DNA from: Shewanella saliphila
GTDB taxonomy: Bacteria; Pseudomonadota; Gammaproteobacteria; Enterobacterales; Shewanellaceae
DNA: 64,000 bases
Reading direction: 5' to 3'
Assembly (NCBI RefSeq): GCF_014648295.1
Contig: NZ_BMQV01000016.1
Span: 1 to 64,000, forward strand
Made by a program: the position numbers and the translations under genes. Each line of letters opens with the position of its first letter. Position 1 is the first letter of the stretch. This document shows positions 27,441 through 38,671 of the stretch, in pieces. Below the pieces are notes generated by a model that did not search any database, was not told the DNA's origin, and saw only the letters and a program-made list of their open reading frames with translations.

Positions 27441-27494
27441 ATGATTTTCCATTTGTTATTTTTGTTTTTTGTGTGGTTGCTGAACACTAGTTTA

Positions 27495-28520
27495 TTACCA
27501 TTTAGCAAAATGATCTTCGGTGAGTCCAAGCTGATTATGTAGTCGGTATTGATTACCGTTGTTATCGCTTATGACACCGCTAAAATAGCCAATATATTGC
27601 CTAAAGTTATTCTTCAGCCAGAGTAAATTGAGCTTTTCGCTACGCTGGTTAAGCGGCCTAAAATACAAATCAACTTGACCATCATTAGTAGTGATATGCC
27701 ACATATGATGTTGTGAATGGCGATTAAACTCAAACTGCGCAGCGCCTAATAAATGACGCTCACCATTTATCCACATCACATTTTCTGTGTTGCCAGTTTC
27801 ATTAACTCCCGCGGCTAGATTAAGCCCAATCACTCCCGCCTCAGTTTGCGCATTAATTGATGCCCAGCGCCAACTTGTCTCACGGCGCATAAAGCCTGCT
27901 GAAAAATCATAACCGGCTAGTGCATACTGCAGAGGTTGCGGTTCATGATGAATGGTTAATTGTCCACTCACAGCCAAACCATTATGCTTTTGCGTATAGG
28001 TCCAGCCGTTATAGCCCGTTGGAGTGCACAAGCTTATTGGTAAGCTTAGCGGCGCCGGTTGTAACCGTAAATTAGCTTGAATATGTGCTAAATGAATATC
28101 GACTTGCCATTGACCATCCACAATATCAATAGTGACACCTTTACGCTGGCTGCCAATTTTTGCCCGACCTTGTTTAGGCGACTGACTCATCTGACTACCT
28201 AAACCTAGCGGTTTGAGCCATTGGGTTTGAGTCAATTTATTGCTTTTTATCTCGTATAAATAACAAAATCCATTCGTGACATAGCGAATGTCAGCAACAG
28301 CGAATGCCACAATGTAATGCGGTGTCACTATGCTCGCAAACTGAAATTGTTTATAAGCAAAATGCTTTGCAAGGGCTGATGCAGGCTTGTCCATCTCATT
28401 GTAAAACTGAAACTGTTTAACGTTGAGTGAGTCGACCATACCATCAAAAACACCAAACACCGGCTGTCCATCTGATTGAATTAATTGCAGTGGAGCTAAT
28501 TGCGGTTGCACATGTTGCAT
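27495..28520 (-). CDS. DUF2804 family protein
   Basis: A 341-residue protein of unknown function, probably cytoplasmic. It has no signal peptide or membrane helix and is rich in beta strand (many Trp and paired polar residues). The block AGVNETGNTENVMWING and the C-terminal HFAKW ending fit DUF2804 as I remember it. ATG at 28520 is chosen since AGGA stands six bases upstream; an ATG at 28544 and a TTG at 28547 are in frame without an SD. It precedes the sterol-desaturase-like gene, so a role in lipid metabolism is possible, but only by association. Confidence 0.78.
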   Translation of the reverse strand: MQHVQPQLAPLQLIQSDGQPVFGVFDGMVDSLNVKQFQFYNEMDKPASALAKHFAYKQFQFASIVTPHYIVAFAVADIRYVTNGFCYLYEIKSNKLTQTQWLKPLGLGSQMSQSPKQGRAKIGSQRKGVTIDIVDGQWQVDIHLAHIQANLRLQPAPLSLPISLCTPTGYNGWTYTQKHNGLAVSGQLTIHHEPQPLQYALAGYDFSAGFMRRETSWRWASINAQTEAGVIGLNLAAGVNETGNTENVMWINGERHLLGAAQFEFNRHSQHHMWHITTNDGQVDLYFRPLNQRSEKLNLLWLKNNFRQYIGYFSGVISDNNGNQYRLHNQLGLTEDHFAKW

Positions 28521-28747
28521 TTGGAGTCCTGTGTTATAAGCCATCAACGGAATAGAATTTAACCAACTTAAACTGTATTAGTTAACGCTTCAAGTCAACA
28601 TTAACACTGATAACATAACCATCAGCGACGTCACTAAATGAGGTAAGTTAACCGGCAATATAATTGCATTAACGATCTGCTATTACACTGGAATGGTGAA
28701 CAATTTCTGGTATCCTTTACTTACCTTTTGTTCAAAATAGTTGCCAA

Positions 28748-29317
28748 ATGAAATCATTTTTACCGATTTTACTATCATCACTATTACTCACAGCTTGTGC
28801 CAGCTATGAGCCGACTCACGTTGGCTTAAACCCAACGCTTGGTGCTGTAAATTTACAAACCGAATTAGACTTCCCTGTAAAAGTAGAAACCATTGATACA
28901 CGAGAAGCCAGCTTTGTGGTGAGATTTAACGATCCCGACACAACACCACGGTTAGTTAGCACAAGCGAGCCAGTTCGCCAACAATTGGACAAGCTGTTTC
29001 GCGATGGGATGATAAGAGCGGGCTATGTGGTTGACCCCGCAGCATCAACTTCGGTGCAATTTCAACTTAATTATTTGCTTGCCGATGTCACCGATAGCAC
29101 ATTTAGCTTCGAGTCTAATACCCGGTTAGTCATTAATGTACTTGCTAAAAATGCCCAGCAGCAACTGACAAAATCATATAACGCGAATGGTTACCTTAAA
29201 GGTCCGTTAAGCCCTGACTTTGCCACACTTGAACTTGACATTAATCAATTAATCGACAAACTCACCACTGAAATCCTTAATGATGAAGAACTACATCAAT
29301 TTATTCAGCGTAAATAA
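28748..29317 (+). CDS. yajG: YajG family lipoprotein
   Basis: A 189-residue outer-membrane-type lipoprotein. The lipobox LLTAC places the acylated Cys at residue 17, followed by Ala-Ser, which does not trigger inner-membrane retention. The rest is a compact alpha/beta domain (DREASFVVRF, LDKLFRDGMIRAGY). In E. coli yajG lies next to ampG, and here ampG follows two genes later, which supports the name. Function is not known. Confidence 0.85.
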   Translation: MKSFLPILLSSLLLTACASYEPTHVGLNPTLGAVNLQTELDFPVKVETIDTREASFVVRFNDPDTTPRLVSTSEPVRQQLDKLFRDGMIRAGYVVDPAASTSVQFQLNYLLADVTDSTFSFESNTRLVINVLAKNAQQQLTKSYNANGYLKGPLSPDFATLELDINQLIDKLTTEILNDEELHQFIQRK

Positions 29318-29378
29318 ATAGTTGCCTCAGTTAAGTGATATGCGGCATCCGTATGATGTCGTCAAAAGGACTCTCAAT

Positions 29379-29963
29379 ATGTTTAAATGGCTTACCACTA
29401 GCTTGTTGCTTGTAACCAGTTTATCCGCTTCTGCCGCTGTTGATATTCAAAAAGACACAATTTACCCGCTAGTCGAGTTTGATACTTCTATGGGTAAAAT
29501 TGTGGTTGAATTGGACCGCACTCGCGCGCCATTAACCATTGATAACTTTTTAACCTATGTGGTGAAAGGTGAATACGACAACACGATCTTTCATCGGGTT
29601 ATTGCCGAATTTGTCGTCCAAGGTGGCGGGCTTACCACTAAACTCGAAGAGCGCCCATCAATGGACCCTATCGTAAATGAGTCTGGTAATGGTTTATCAA
29701 ACTCATTGGGCACCATTGCCATGGCACGAGACAACGACCCGCACTCAGCCACACGACAATTTTATTTTAATGTCGGCGACAATAAAAAATTAGATCCGTC
29801 TAAGCGTCGTTGGGGTTATACCGTTTTTGGTGAAGTCACCGAAGGCATGGATGTACTTGAAGCCATCTCATTGGTGGAAACCGCACACAACAGCACCTTA
29901 AATTGGCCAGATGTGCCAGTAAAAACGGTGTTACTCAAAAAAGCCACCTTATTACCACGCTAA
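29379..29963 (+). CDS. ppiA: Periplasmic cyclophilin-type peptidyl-prolyl isomerase
   Basis: A 194-residue protein with a signal peptide (MFKWLTTSLLLVTSLSASA) and a cyclophilin domain: PLTIDNFLTYV, TIFHRVI with the catalytic Arg, FVVQGGG, SLGTIAMAR, and FGEVTEGMDVLEAI. It would catalyse proline isomerisation during folding of exported proteins. ATG at 29379 has AAAAGGA upstream; the open frame runs back 19 more codons but that would spoil the signal peptide. It is 61 bases downstream of yajG. The gene name is by family; it could be a paralog of PpiA. Confidence 0.88.
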   Translation: MFKWLTTSLLLVTSLSASAAVDIQKDTIYPLVEFDTSMGKIVVELDRTRAPLTIDNFLTYVVKGEYDNTIFHRVIAEFVVQGGGLTTKLEERPSMDPIVNESGNGLSNSLGTIAMARDNDPHSATRQFYFNVGDNKKLDPSKRRWGYTVFGEVTEGMDVLEAISLVETAHNSTLNWPDVPVKTVLLKKATLLPR

Positions 29964-29972
29964 AATGCCCAG

Positions 29973-30003
29973 CGCGCTTAATCACGACTAATGATTAAGT
30001 GCG
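29973..30003 (+). terminator. Hairpin after the cyclophilin gene
   Basis: CGCGCTTAATCA and TGATTAAGTGCG pair over 12 positions with one G-T and a seven-base loop, 10 bases past the stop. A T-run is nearly absent, so it may be a weak terminator or an RNA 3' end protector. Confidence 0.45.
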
Positions 30004-30256
30004 TTATCGACTTGCATCACAATTTCTGAATAACATTCACGGCTTTGCGATTGATTCTCATCATCTTTTCAGAACCAAAAGCTTATAACATACTGATTTA
30101 ACTAATAATTAAAAATATTTTTAACAAAGATTAATTTTGTCACATTTTCTACAATGCTGAAAATTTGTGTCTATACTCTAATTTTAGTCAATATAAACGC
30201 TGTTTCTCCATGCATTCATTTTTAGGGATATGCATCCGTTAACAAGGACTTCATTC

Positions 30257-30583
30257 ATGACAGCACATGATTTTATTGAAACCAAAGCGCCGCAACTGGC
30301 TTATTACGGCAAAGCATTTTTAGATAATCAATTAGATTACAAAGAAATTCAATTATACATGTGGGATGTGCTTGAAGAGTGGCAATGCATCGCCACCAAG
30401 CCGCTCACGGAGCAACTGAGCGATACCGAAAAAGTCTTTTGGCATTTACTCTATTGTTTTGATCATTGGTCTGGCTGGGCCATTAAAGGTAATCAATACC
30501 TCCGACAACAAATACACGACTGCTGCGACTACATCAATATCGGTGGCCACATGCCGCACAGCTGTGTAGGTATTAGGCCATAA
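30257..30583 (+). CDS. Conserved hypothetical protein, 108 residues
   Basis: I do not recognise this family. The protein is short, helical and acidic, with many aromatic residues (YMWDVLEEWQ, VFWHLLYCFDHWSGW) and a C-terminal cluster of Cys (HDCCDYIN, HSCVG) that could bind metal or form disulfides; no signal peptide is seen. ATG at 30257 is chosen because AAGGA lies eight bases upstream. It sits between the cyclophilin gene and ampG with 100 bases to ampG. The 293 bases before it hold a -10-like TATACT near 30173 and no other feature. Confidence 0.6.
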   Translation: MTAHDFIETKAPQLAYYGKAFLDNQLDYKEIQLYMWDVLEEWQCIATKPLTEQLSDTEKVFWHLLYCFDHWSGWAIKGNQYLRQQIHDCCDYINIGGHMPHSCVGIRP

Positions 30584-30684
30584 CCAATATTTAATCCAAA
30601 CTCATTCAATTAACTGCGCGAATGGCTTGAACCTTAACCGCTGGCAACATAAGCTAGAGCCATTCTCCTTTATCCAGTTGTCTT

Positions 30685-32112
30685 ATGTCGGTTTTTTTGA
30701 CTCAAATCCGTGAAGCCCTATCAGTCTACAACAATAAACGTGTATTCATTTTACTCTTGTTGGGCTTCTCTGCGGGCTTGCCGCTTATGTTGGTGTTTTC
30801 AACATTAAGCTTTTGGCTTCGTGAAGCTGGCGTTGACCGTGCCGCCATTGGCTATTTTAGCTGGATAGCCCTGACTTATGCCTTTAAATGGGCATGGTCC
30901 CCCCTAGTCGACCGCATGTCATTACCATTGTTTACCCGCTTTTTAGGACGGCGACGAGGCTGGATGCTGTTTGCCCAGCTTTGCCTAGTCGGCGCCATTT
31001 TAGGTATGTCGGTTAGTGACCCATTAGTTAACCTTGAGCGTTTAGCCTTATGCGCTTTATTGCTCGCATTTGCTTCGGCCACCCAAGATATTGTGATTGA
31101 CGCGTTTAGGATTGAATCGGCACCCGAAAAAATGCAAGCAGCCCTTGCGGCGGCTTACCAAGTGGGTTATCGCAGTGCGATGATTATTGCCACCGCTGGC
31201 GCATTAACTATCGCTGCGTGGGTGTCACCTGGTAACGATGATTACAATTTACAAGCTTGGCAAACTGCATACTTTGTCATGGCGCTATTAATGGGTGTTG
31301 GTATTCTTACCACCCTATTTAGCCAAGAACCTCACGTTGATACCAAGCATGCCACCGACAAAGAGCGTCAACTGCGCGTTGAATTTGCTGCAAAATACCC
31401 AAAGAAAGTCGCCAGCGCTCTAGCTTGGCTATATAGCGCCAGTGTATTGCCGTTTATTGACTTTTTTAAACGCTATGGCAAAAGTGCCATTTTAATTTTG
31501 CTGCTAATCTCTTGTTACCGTATCTCTGATATTGTTATGGGTATTATGGCCAATGTATTTTACGTTGATATGGGCTTTACCAAAGAAGAGATCGCTTTTA
31601 TCAGTAAGGTTTATGGCTTAATCATGACGTTAGTCGGAGCCGCCTTTGGTGGGGTATTATTAATGCGTTATGGCACCATGAAGATCCTATTTTTAGGAGC
31701 CTTATTAGTGGCAATCACCAATTTATTGTTCGCCTGGCAGGCTTATATTGGCTACAACGTGCCATTTTTAACCTTGGCGATTTCGGTCGATAACTTCAGT
31801 GCAGGCATAGCTACTGCGGCATTTATTGCCTATTTGTCGAGTTTAACCAGTAGTGGATATAGCGCGACACAATACGCGTTATTGTCGTCGATAATGTTGT
31901 TATTCCCGAAGTTTATCGCCGGATTTTCAGGTGTGTACGTGGATGCATACGGTTACATCAACTTCTTTATTGCGGCCAGTTTGATAGGTTTTCCGGTATT
32001 GCTGTTAGTGGTATTGGTCAATCGTTCGCAAAATCAAGCAATGGTTGTGGACGGAGCATCGGCAGGCGACGCACTTGATGGGTCTGCGGATAAAAGTAAA
32101 CCATCACTTTAA
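30685..32112 (+). CDS. ampG: AmpG-family muropeptide permease
   Basis: A 475-residue MFS carrier with 12 or more helices that imports GlcNAc-anhydro-muropeptides from the periplasm for cell-wall recycling. The start LLLGFSAGLPLMLVFSTLSFWLREAGV and the motif WAWSPLVDR are diagnostic of AmpG; ATQDIVIDAFRIE in helix 4 is also typical. The tail after residue 445 is polar. It could influence beta-lactamase induction if an AmpR/AmpC system exists elsewhere. Terminator at 32301-32344. Confidence 0.93.
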   Translation: MSVFLTQIREALSVYNNKRVFILLLLGFSAGLPLMLVFSTLSFWLREAGVDRAAIGYFSWIALTYAFKWAWSPLVDRMSLPLFTRFLGRRRGWMLFAQLCLVGAILGMSVSDPLVNLERLALCALLLAFASATQDIVIDAFRIESAPEKMQAALAAAYQVGYRSAMIIATAGALTIAAWVSPGNDDYNLQAWQTAYFVMALLMGVGILTTLFSQEPHVDTKHATDKERQLRVEFAAKYPKKVASALAWLYSASVLPFIDFFKRYGKSAILILLLISCYRISDIVMGIMANVFYVDMGFTKEEIAFISKVYGLIMTLVGAAFGGVLLMRYGTMKILFLGALLVAITNLLFAWQAYIGYNVPFLTLAISVDNFSAGIATAAFIAYLSSLTSSGYSATQYALLSSIMLLFPKFIAGFSGVYVDAYGYINFFIAASLIGFPVLLLVVLVNRSQNQAMVVDGASAGDALDGSADKSKPSL

Positions 32113-32300
32113 GCAGTGTATACCCCATTATTTTGGATATTATACCAATCAACATTAATAAGTGACCACGCAGAATGCGTCCAGCATTTTTTGATAGCTT
32201 GGTTATCATTGAAACTGTTTTTTACACCAGTAATTCATTAGTGTTTTGTCGCAGGCTTCCTGCAGATGATTAAACGAGACGCCGCAAGTCATCTCCTAAA

Positions 32301-32344
32301 AAACAATAAAGCCGATAAGGTTTCCCTTATCGGCTTTATTGTTT
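32301..32344. terminator. Strong bidirectional terminator between ampG and yajQ
   Basis: A 20-base perfect stem (AAACAATAAAGCCGATAAGG with its complement) has a four-base loop. It lies 36 bases past the yajQ stop on the minus strand and about 190 bases past the ampG stop; the 190 bases between hold no gene. Confidence 0.88.
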
Positions 32345-32380
32345 CGGCGGTTAACGCTAAAGCATTTATCGCTTTAAGGA

Positions 32381-32866
32381 TTAATCTTTAAAGTTATCAA
32401 ACTGAAACGGTTGACCTAGCTCTGACTCTTTAGCTAATCGCATTACGGCTTGTAAATCATCACGCTTTTTACCGGTAACGCGTACTTTGTCGCCTTGGAT
32501 GGCTGACTGTACTTTAAGCTTGCTGTCTTTAATTGCTTTAACCAATTTTTTGGCCACTAAGGTATCAATACCTTGCTTGAAGCTCACTTTTAAGCTGAAC
32601 GTTTTACCGCTGTGTACCGCTTTGTCGTCCACTTCCATTGCCGATGGGTCGACATTGCGCTTAGTCAACTGCATACGCAATATATCGACAAGTTGCTTAC
32701 AAATAAAATCATCTTCCGCTTTTAAGTTAACGACATTATCTTTTAAATCAATATCAATTTCTTTGCCACGCAAATCAAAGCGGCTCGACACTTCGCGGCG
32801 GGTGTTTTCAACCGCATTACGTAGTTCTTCTTCGTTGATTTCTGACACTATATCCATAGATGGCAT
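32381..32866 (-). CDS. yajQ: YajQ family nucleotide-binding protein
   Basis: A 161-residue cytoplasmic protein with two ferredoxin-like folds, beginning [21 protein letters not shown] and including SRFDLRG and [12 protein letters not shown]. Some family members bind cyclic di-GMP and change gene expression; others bind tRNA or nucleotides. Which applies here is not known. AGAGGAA lies upstream of the ATG. It is convergent with ampG; in E. coli yajQ is also near yajG-ampG. Confidence 0.93.
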   Translation of the reverse strand: MPSMDIVSEINEEELRNAVENTRREVSSRFDLRGKEIDIDLKDNVVNLKAEDDFICKQLVDILRMQLTKRNVDPSAMEVDDKAVHSGKTFSLKVSFKQGIDTLVAKKLVKAIKDSKLKVQSAIQGDKVRVTGKKRDDLQAVMRLAKESELGQPFQFDNFKD

Positions 32867-33223
32867 GTTAATTCCTCTTTGATACTTCTACGGGTTTTCA
32901 CCCAAATAATGGCAATTAATGCGTATTTTACAATAGGTCAGTATTGCGGGATAGTAAAGTGCAAAACGATTGAGTTATCGAGCTAAAACTGTGGCAAAGA
33001 TTTACTTAATTAACAAAAAATAACTAAGGGGGTATTTTTGTCACACAAGCACCATCAAAGCCCACTATTATTGGGTTTAACCTTGGCAGCTGAGTCATTC
33101 AATCGGCTGATAAAGGCCAAATAACGACAATATTGGCATCACTTAGTGGTTTATTCGTGACAATATCAAACAGGTTTCTTATTATTAAGTATATTCTCGT
33201 TTCACAAGGCTGATGTAACGCTC
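32867..33223. other. Gap between yajQ and the VanZ-like gene
   Basis: 357 bases. The only suggestive element is a 28-codon open frame (33038-33124) with a very good SD. Otherwise AT-rich with no clear hairpin or tRNA. Confidence 0.4.
33038..33124 (+). CDS. Possible 28-residue small protein (TTG start)
   Basis: A TTG codon at 33038 is preceded by AAGGGGGT with about five bases between, a strong SD. The peptide is MSHKHHQSPLLLGLTLAAES followed by FNRLIKAK, so it has a His-rich start, a short hydrophobic middle and a basic tail, as many small membrane-associated peptides do. No family is recognised. It could be chance, because the frame is short and the start is TTG. Confidence 0.28.
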   Translation: MSHKHHQSPLLLGLTLAAESFNRLIKAK

Positions 33224-33583
33224 GTGATCACTTACAAAAATATTTTTAAACTTGCGTTAGTTGTCGCCGTGATTGTGACAAGCTATTTAGTTTTTTCTAA
33301 ACCGAACTACCCACAAACCTTTTCTCATATGGATAAAGTCGGCCATTTAGGCAGCTTTTTTGCTTTATCTTATCTTGCTCATTATGCCTTTAAGCCTAAA
33401 TGGTTTTACTTATGTGCGGCATTAGGTAGTTATGCCATTTTAATCGAACTCGTTCAGTCTCGTTTGCCTTACCGAAGCGCTTCAACTGCCGATGTCGCCG
33501 CTGATTTTGCCGGTATTGGCCTATTTTACTTGATGAACTTCTCTATTTTGCAATACCGTAAAATAACCGCAAAACGCCCTTAA
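33224..33583 (+). CDS. VanZ-like membrane protein
   Basis: A 119-residue protein with four hydrophobic helices and the VanZ-family motifs FSHMDKVGHLGSFFALSYLA, VQSRLPYRSASTADVAADFAG. The Asp/His/Glu positions are conserved in family members linked to teicoplanin resistance in Enterococcus, but in proteobacteria the function is unknown. The start is GTG at 33224 with only a distant AAGG; an alternative start is not evident. It is alone, 29 bases before panE, and probably co-transcribed with it. Confidence 0.82.
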   Translation: MITYKNIFKLALVVAVIVTSYLVFSKPNYPQTFSHMDKVGHLGSFFALSYLAHYAFKPKWFYLCAALGSYAILIELVQSRLPYRSASTADVAADFAGIGLFYLMNFSILQYRKITAKRP

Positions 33584-33612
33584 CCGCGACATTAACAACA
33601 AAGGCCAGTCCG

Positions 33613-34584
33613 ATGATAGTCACAGCAAAGCCACTTACTGCTCATGCTAACATCGCCATTTTAGGCGCTGGAGCCATTGGGCAATTGATGTATCATAAGC
33701 TTTGTTTAACCGGGCAAGCAGTTCAGGCTGAACAGTTTAATGATGTGGTATTGATTGGCCGCCAGCCAATCACTCAACAACACAAATTACAATTTACAGA
33801 TCACAGCGGCCAAACACACCATACCACGGCAACAATTCTTAGCAGCGACGATACACACCTCGCAAATATCAATTTATTAATCGTGTGCGTTAAAGCTTAT
33901 CAAGTTGAAAACGCCCTACTGCCATTACTGAGTAAGTTGGCGCCCAATTGTCATGTCGTGTTGTTGCATAATGGATTAGGCCCGCATTTAGCGGTGTCTG
34001 AAGCCCTAGAACATTACCCAGCTCTAGGTTTATCACTAGGCACTACGTCACAAGCGGCATTAAAAATAAGCCAGTGGCACATTAAACACACTGGGTTTGG
34101 TGTTACCCAGTTGGGGCATTATTGCGGCACGCCATTATCTACTGAGCTCAAGCACAGGCTCCAGGCATTACACCGCGACAACCAACCGCTTGAATGGTAT
34201 CAGCCAGTGTTACCTATTTTGTGGCAAAAATTGGCGATAAACGCAGTCATTAATCCATTAAGTGCATTGAATAAATGCGCTAACGGCCAGTTAGCGGCTG
34301 AAGAATATCAGCCACAGATTACCGCGATTATTGATGAGTTAGTTGATGTGGCAAAATGTGACGGCATTGAGCTAGACCCCGCACAGTTATTGAACCGGGT
34401 GAAGCAAGTCATCGCACTCACCTCTGCTAACTTTTCATCTATGTATCAGGACGTGACCCATCATCGCGTCACAGAAATCGATTACATTAATGGTTATATT
34501 TGCCAGCAAGCTCGGCGTTATAATCTTGCAGTGCCTACTAACCAATCGCTAGTGGTTAAAGTCGCTGCGCTGAGTCAATACTAG
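33613..34584 (+). CDS. panE: 2-dehydropantoate 2-reductase
   Basis: A 323-residue NADPH-dependent enzyme that reduces ketopantoate to pantoate in coenzyme A synthesis. The N-terminal Rossmann motif is ILGAGAIGQLMYHKL (about 14-28); the Lys of the catalytic VCVKAYQ (about 97) and the Lys/Asn of KLAINAVINPLSAL (about 211) match the family, as does SSMYQDVTHHRVTEIDYINGYI. Length is somewhat above E. coli PanE (303). Confidence 0.9.
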   Translation: MIVTAKPLTAHANIAILGAGAIGQLMYHKLCLTGQAVQAEQFNDVVLIGRQPITQQHKLQFTDHSGQTHHTTATILSSDDTHLANINLLIVCVKAYQVENALLPLLSKLAPNCHVVLLHNGLGPHLAVSEALEHYPALGLSLGTTSQAALKISQWHIKHTGFGVTQLGHYCGTPLSTELKHRLQALHRDNQPLEWYQPVLPILWQKLAINAVINPLSALNKCANGQLAAEEYQPQITAIIDELVDVAKCDGIELDPAQLLNRVKQVIALTSANFSSMYQDVTHHRVTEIDYINGYICQQARRYNLAVPTNQSLVVKVAALSQY

Positions 34585-34604
34585 CCCAATTCAATAGATC
34601 CGAG

Positions 34605-35477
34605 TTAACTCCACATCACCAAAATGGCGGCTATAGCAATAAGCACTAAGCCAGCAACGTCATTGATTTTGACTTTGTCTTTAAGCCACAGAGCGGCAAT
34701 CATTAACGTAAAAAACACTTCGACTTGACCAAGGGTTTTGACATACGGCACAGCCTGCAATGACATTGCACTAAACCACCCAATTGAACCAATACAACTG
34801 GCAACACTGATTGCGATTGTAAGCTTTGGGCGTTGCCATAATGCGCTTAAGGTGGATTTGTCTTTTGCGATTAAGTAAGCAATCAGCACGATGGTTTGAA
34901 TACTAATAACCCATAATAAAACCCATGCCGCGCGATGGGTAAACGGTCCTTGCAAGGTTAAGCTTGCTTCGCGTACCCACAGAGATGTTAACGCGAACGC
35001 GCTGCCGCAGGCCAAACCTAACATGACGGTTTTAACGGAAAGCTGCTTAAATCCTTGTTTACTGCTAAGCAACATGACAGCCAAACCACCGACAACAACG
35101 CCTATCCAGCCAAGTAATGATAATTGAGTCCCAAAGAAAAACACTCCAAGGATTGCAGCGACTAGGGCTTCACTTTTTGCCAACCCGGCACCAATGGCAA
35201 AGTTTTGCATTTTAAACAGCTTTACCATTAAGCCTGTCGCCAATATCTGCATGGATGAGGCGCCAATAACAAAGCCCCAAAAGTCAGCGCTAAATTGTGG
35301 TAATGCGGCGGGTTGATATTGATGCAGACTAAACAAATACACTGCGGCAATCGGTCCCGCCCAAATAAATCGCGCTAAGGTGACACCTGCAACATTGACC
35401 TCTTTACTGAGTTTACTTTGAAAGGCGTTTCGCCATGCCTGCATAAATGCCGCAAGAAAGGTAAATAAGATCCACAT
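34605..35477 (-). CDS. EamA/DMT family transporter
   Basis: A 290-residue carrier with about ten hydrophobic helices and the two EamA halves (first from FLAAFMQAWRNAFQ, second from LACGSAFALTSLWVREA). Such proteins export amino acids or other metabolites. ATG at 35477 is chosen (GGATG-like SD at short distance); a GTG at 35489 is in frame. The gene is convergent with panE. Substrate unknown. Confidence 0.85.
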   Translation of the reverse strand: MWILFTFLAAFMQAWRNAFQSKLSKEVNVAGVTLARFIWAGPIAAVYLFSLHQYQPAALPQFSADFWGFVIGASSMQILATGLMVKLFKMQNFAIGAGLAKSEALVAAILGVFFFGTQLSLLGWIGVVVGGLAVMLLSSKQGFKQLSVKTVMLGLACGSAFALTSLWVREASLTLQGPFTHRAAWVLLWVISIQTIVLIAYLIAKDKSTLSALWQRPKLTIAISVASCIGSIGWFSAMSLQAVPYVKTLGQVEVFFTLMIAALWLKDKVKINDVAGLVLIAIAAILVMWS

Positions 35478-35497
35478 CGTTACATCCACAAAGACAA

Positions 35498-35527
35498 AAG
35501 CCCCAACTTTGTAGAAAGTCAGGGCTT
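35498..35527 (-). terminator. Terminator-like hairpin past kdsA
   Basis: On the minus strand AAGCCC pairs with GGGCTT and an inner GACTTT/AAAGTT extends it, followed by TTGTCTTTG. It lies 110 bases after the kdsA stop and just before the DMT transporter start. Confidence 0.55.
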
Positions 35528-35635
35528 ATACAAGAGTAATTAGATTACTGTTTACGGTGAGTAAAAGACACTCAAATCATGTCAAATTGATTAAAAATCA
35601 ACTTACCTGCCGTTCGGCATCTAATCGCGCCATGT

Positions 35636-37752
<2,117 letters not shown>

Positions 37753-37873
37753 GCAGTATTCTCCCTTGCAAGTGCAATATTTATAATAGTTATAGTGGTG
37801 CTTATTTAAACTGGCTTTTACAGCCTATTATTGTTTTACGCTGCGTTAACTCGTAAAGCAGCGTGCATAAAAT

Positions 37874-38662
37874 TTAGTGATAAACCTCTGTATGTTGACT
37901 CAGTTCCTTTAATTGAATCTTAACCAGTTCAATAACAGGGTCATGGGGGCTTAAATCAATAAAATGCTGTAAGTCTGACATGGCCACTTTGATGCAACCT
38001 AATTGCTGAGCAATAAACGCCCGCTCACGATTGAGGTGTACATCATCTGGGTGCCATTGCAGTAATAAATTACAACACTCCATTGCCGACTCAAATTTTT
38101 GATTAACAATGCAACCCGCTTTGAGCTCGTGCAGCATACGACTGATCAGGCGCTTCAAGGTGGCAGGTTTTAAATGGCTCGGCTTTAACTTTGCCGCATT
38201 GCCCACTTCACCACGAACCAATGCATGCAACTGATGACGGTTAAGTTCTTTGCCGGTTAACGGGTCGTAGTATTTTACCACATCGTTAATTTGGCTTTTT
38301 AACACCGTATTACCAGGGAGCAAGATTGCCTCAAGAGTGAGATCGAGTTGTTTTGCTAATAAAATCAGCAAGATTGACAGCGTAGTGCTATTACCTTGAC
38401 GCTTTAATACGCAGTAACTCAAGTCGGCGGCTTCAACACTAAAGTAATTGTCGCGCGCGCAAAAACCCAAGTCATTGTAAAACCAGTTAAACAGGCCTGT
38501 TAAGCGTGCTTGCTGGTCAACAACATAGTGACTCAGTACCGACCCAGCCATTTCATACCAAGCCCACATTGCAGGTTTAGTTGATGAAAAACCAAGGTGC
38601 TCAGAAAGTTCAAATGCAGTTTCAGGGAGTGAAACTGCATCATTTAGAAGATATTTTGCCAT
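37874..38662 (-). CDS. sirB1: SirB1/YchA family protein
   Basis: A 262-residue cytoplasmic protein. The N-terminal part is transglutaminase-like (GFCARDNYFSVEAADLSYCVLKRQGNSTTLSILL, then ILLPGNTV), and the C-terminal third has tetratricopeptide-like helices (FESAMECCNLLLQWHPDD, AMSDLQHFIDLSPHDP). The family is always near prfA-prmC in enterics (YchA); function is unknown. ATG at 38662 is chosen over a TTG at 38671. The start nearly abuts the sirB2 stop, so the two are coupled. Confidence 0.85.
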   Translation of the reverse strand: MAKYLLNDAVSLPETAFELSEHLGFSSTKPAMWAWYEMAGSVLSHYVVDQQARLTGLFNWFYNDLGFCARDNYFSVEAADLSYCVLKRQGNSTTLSILLILLAKQLDLTLEAILLPGNTVLKSQINDVVKYYDPLTGKELNRHQLHALVRGEVGNAAKLKPSHLKPATLKRLISRMLHELKAGCIVNQKFESAMECCNLLLQWHPDDVHLNRERAFIAQQLGCIKVAMSDLQHFIDLSPHDPVIELVKIQLKELSQHTEVYH

Positions 38663-38671
38663 TAAACCCAA

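Noticed and set aside
32113..32300. AT-rich stretch with ATATTATACCAATC-type sequence after ampG, possibly a MITE end
   Set aside because: No terminal inverted repeats or target duplication could be shown within the window.
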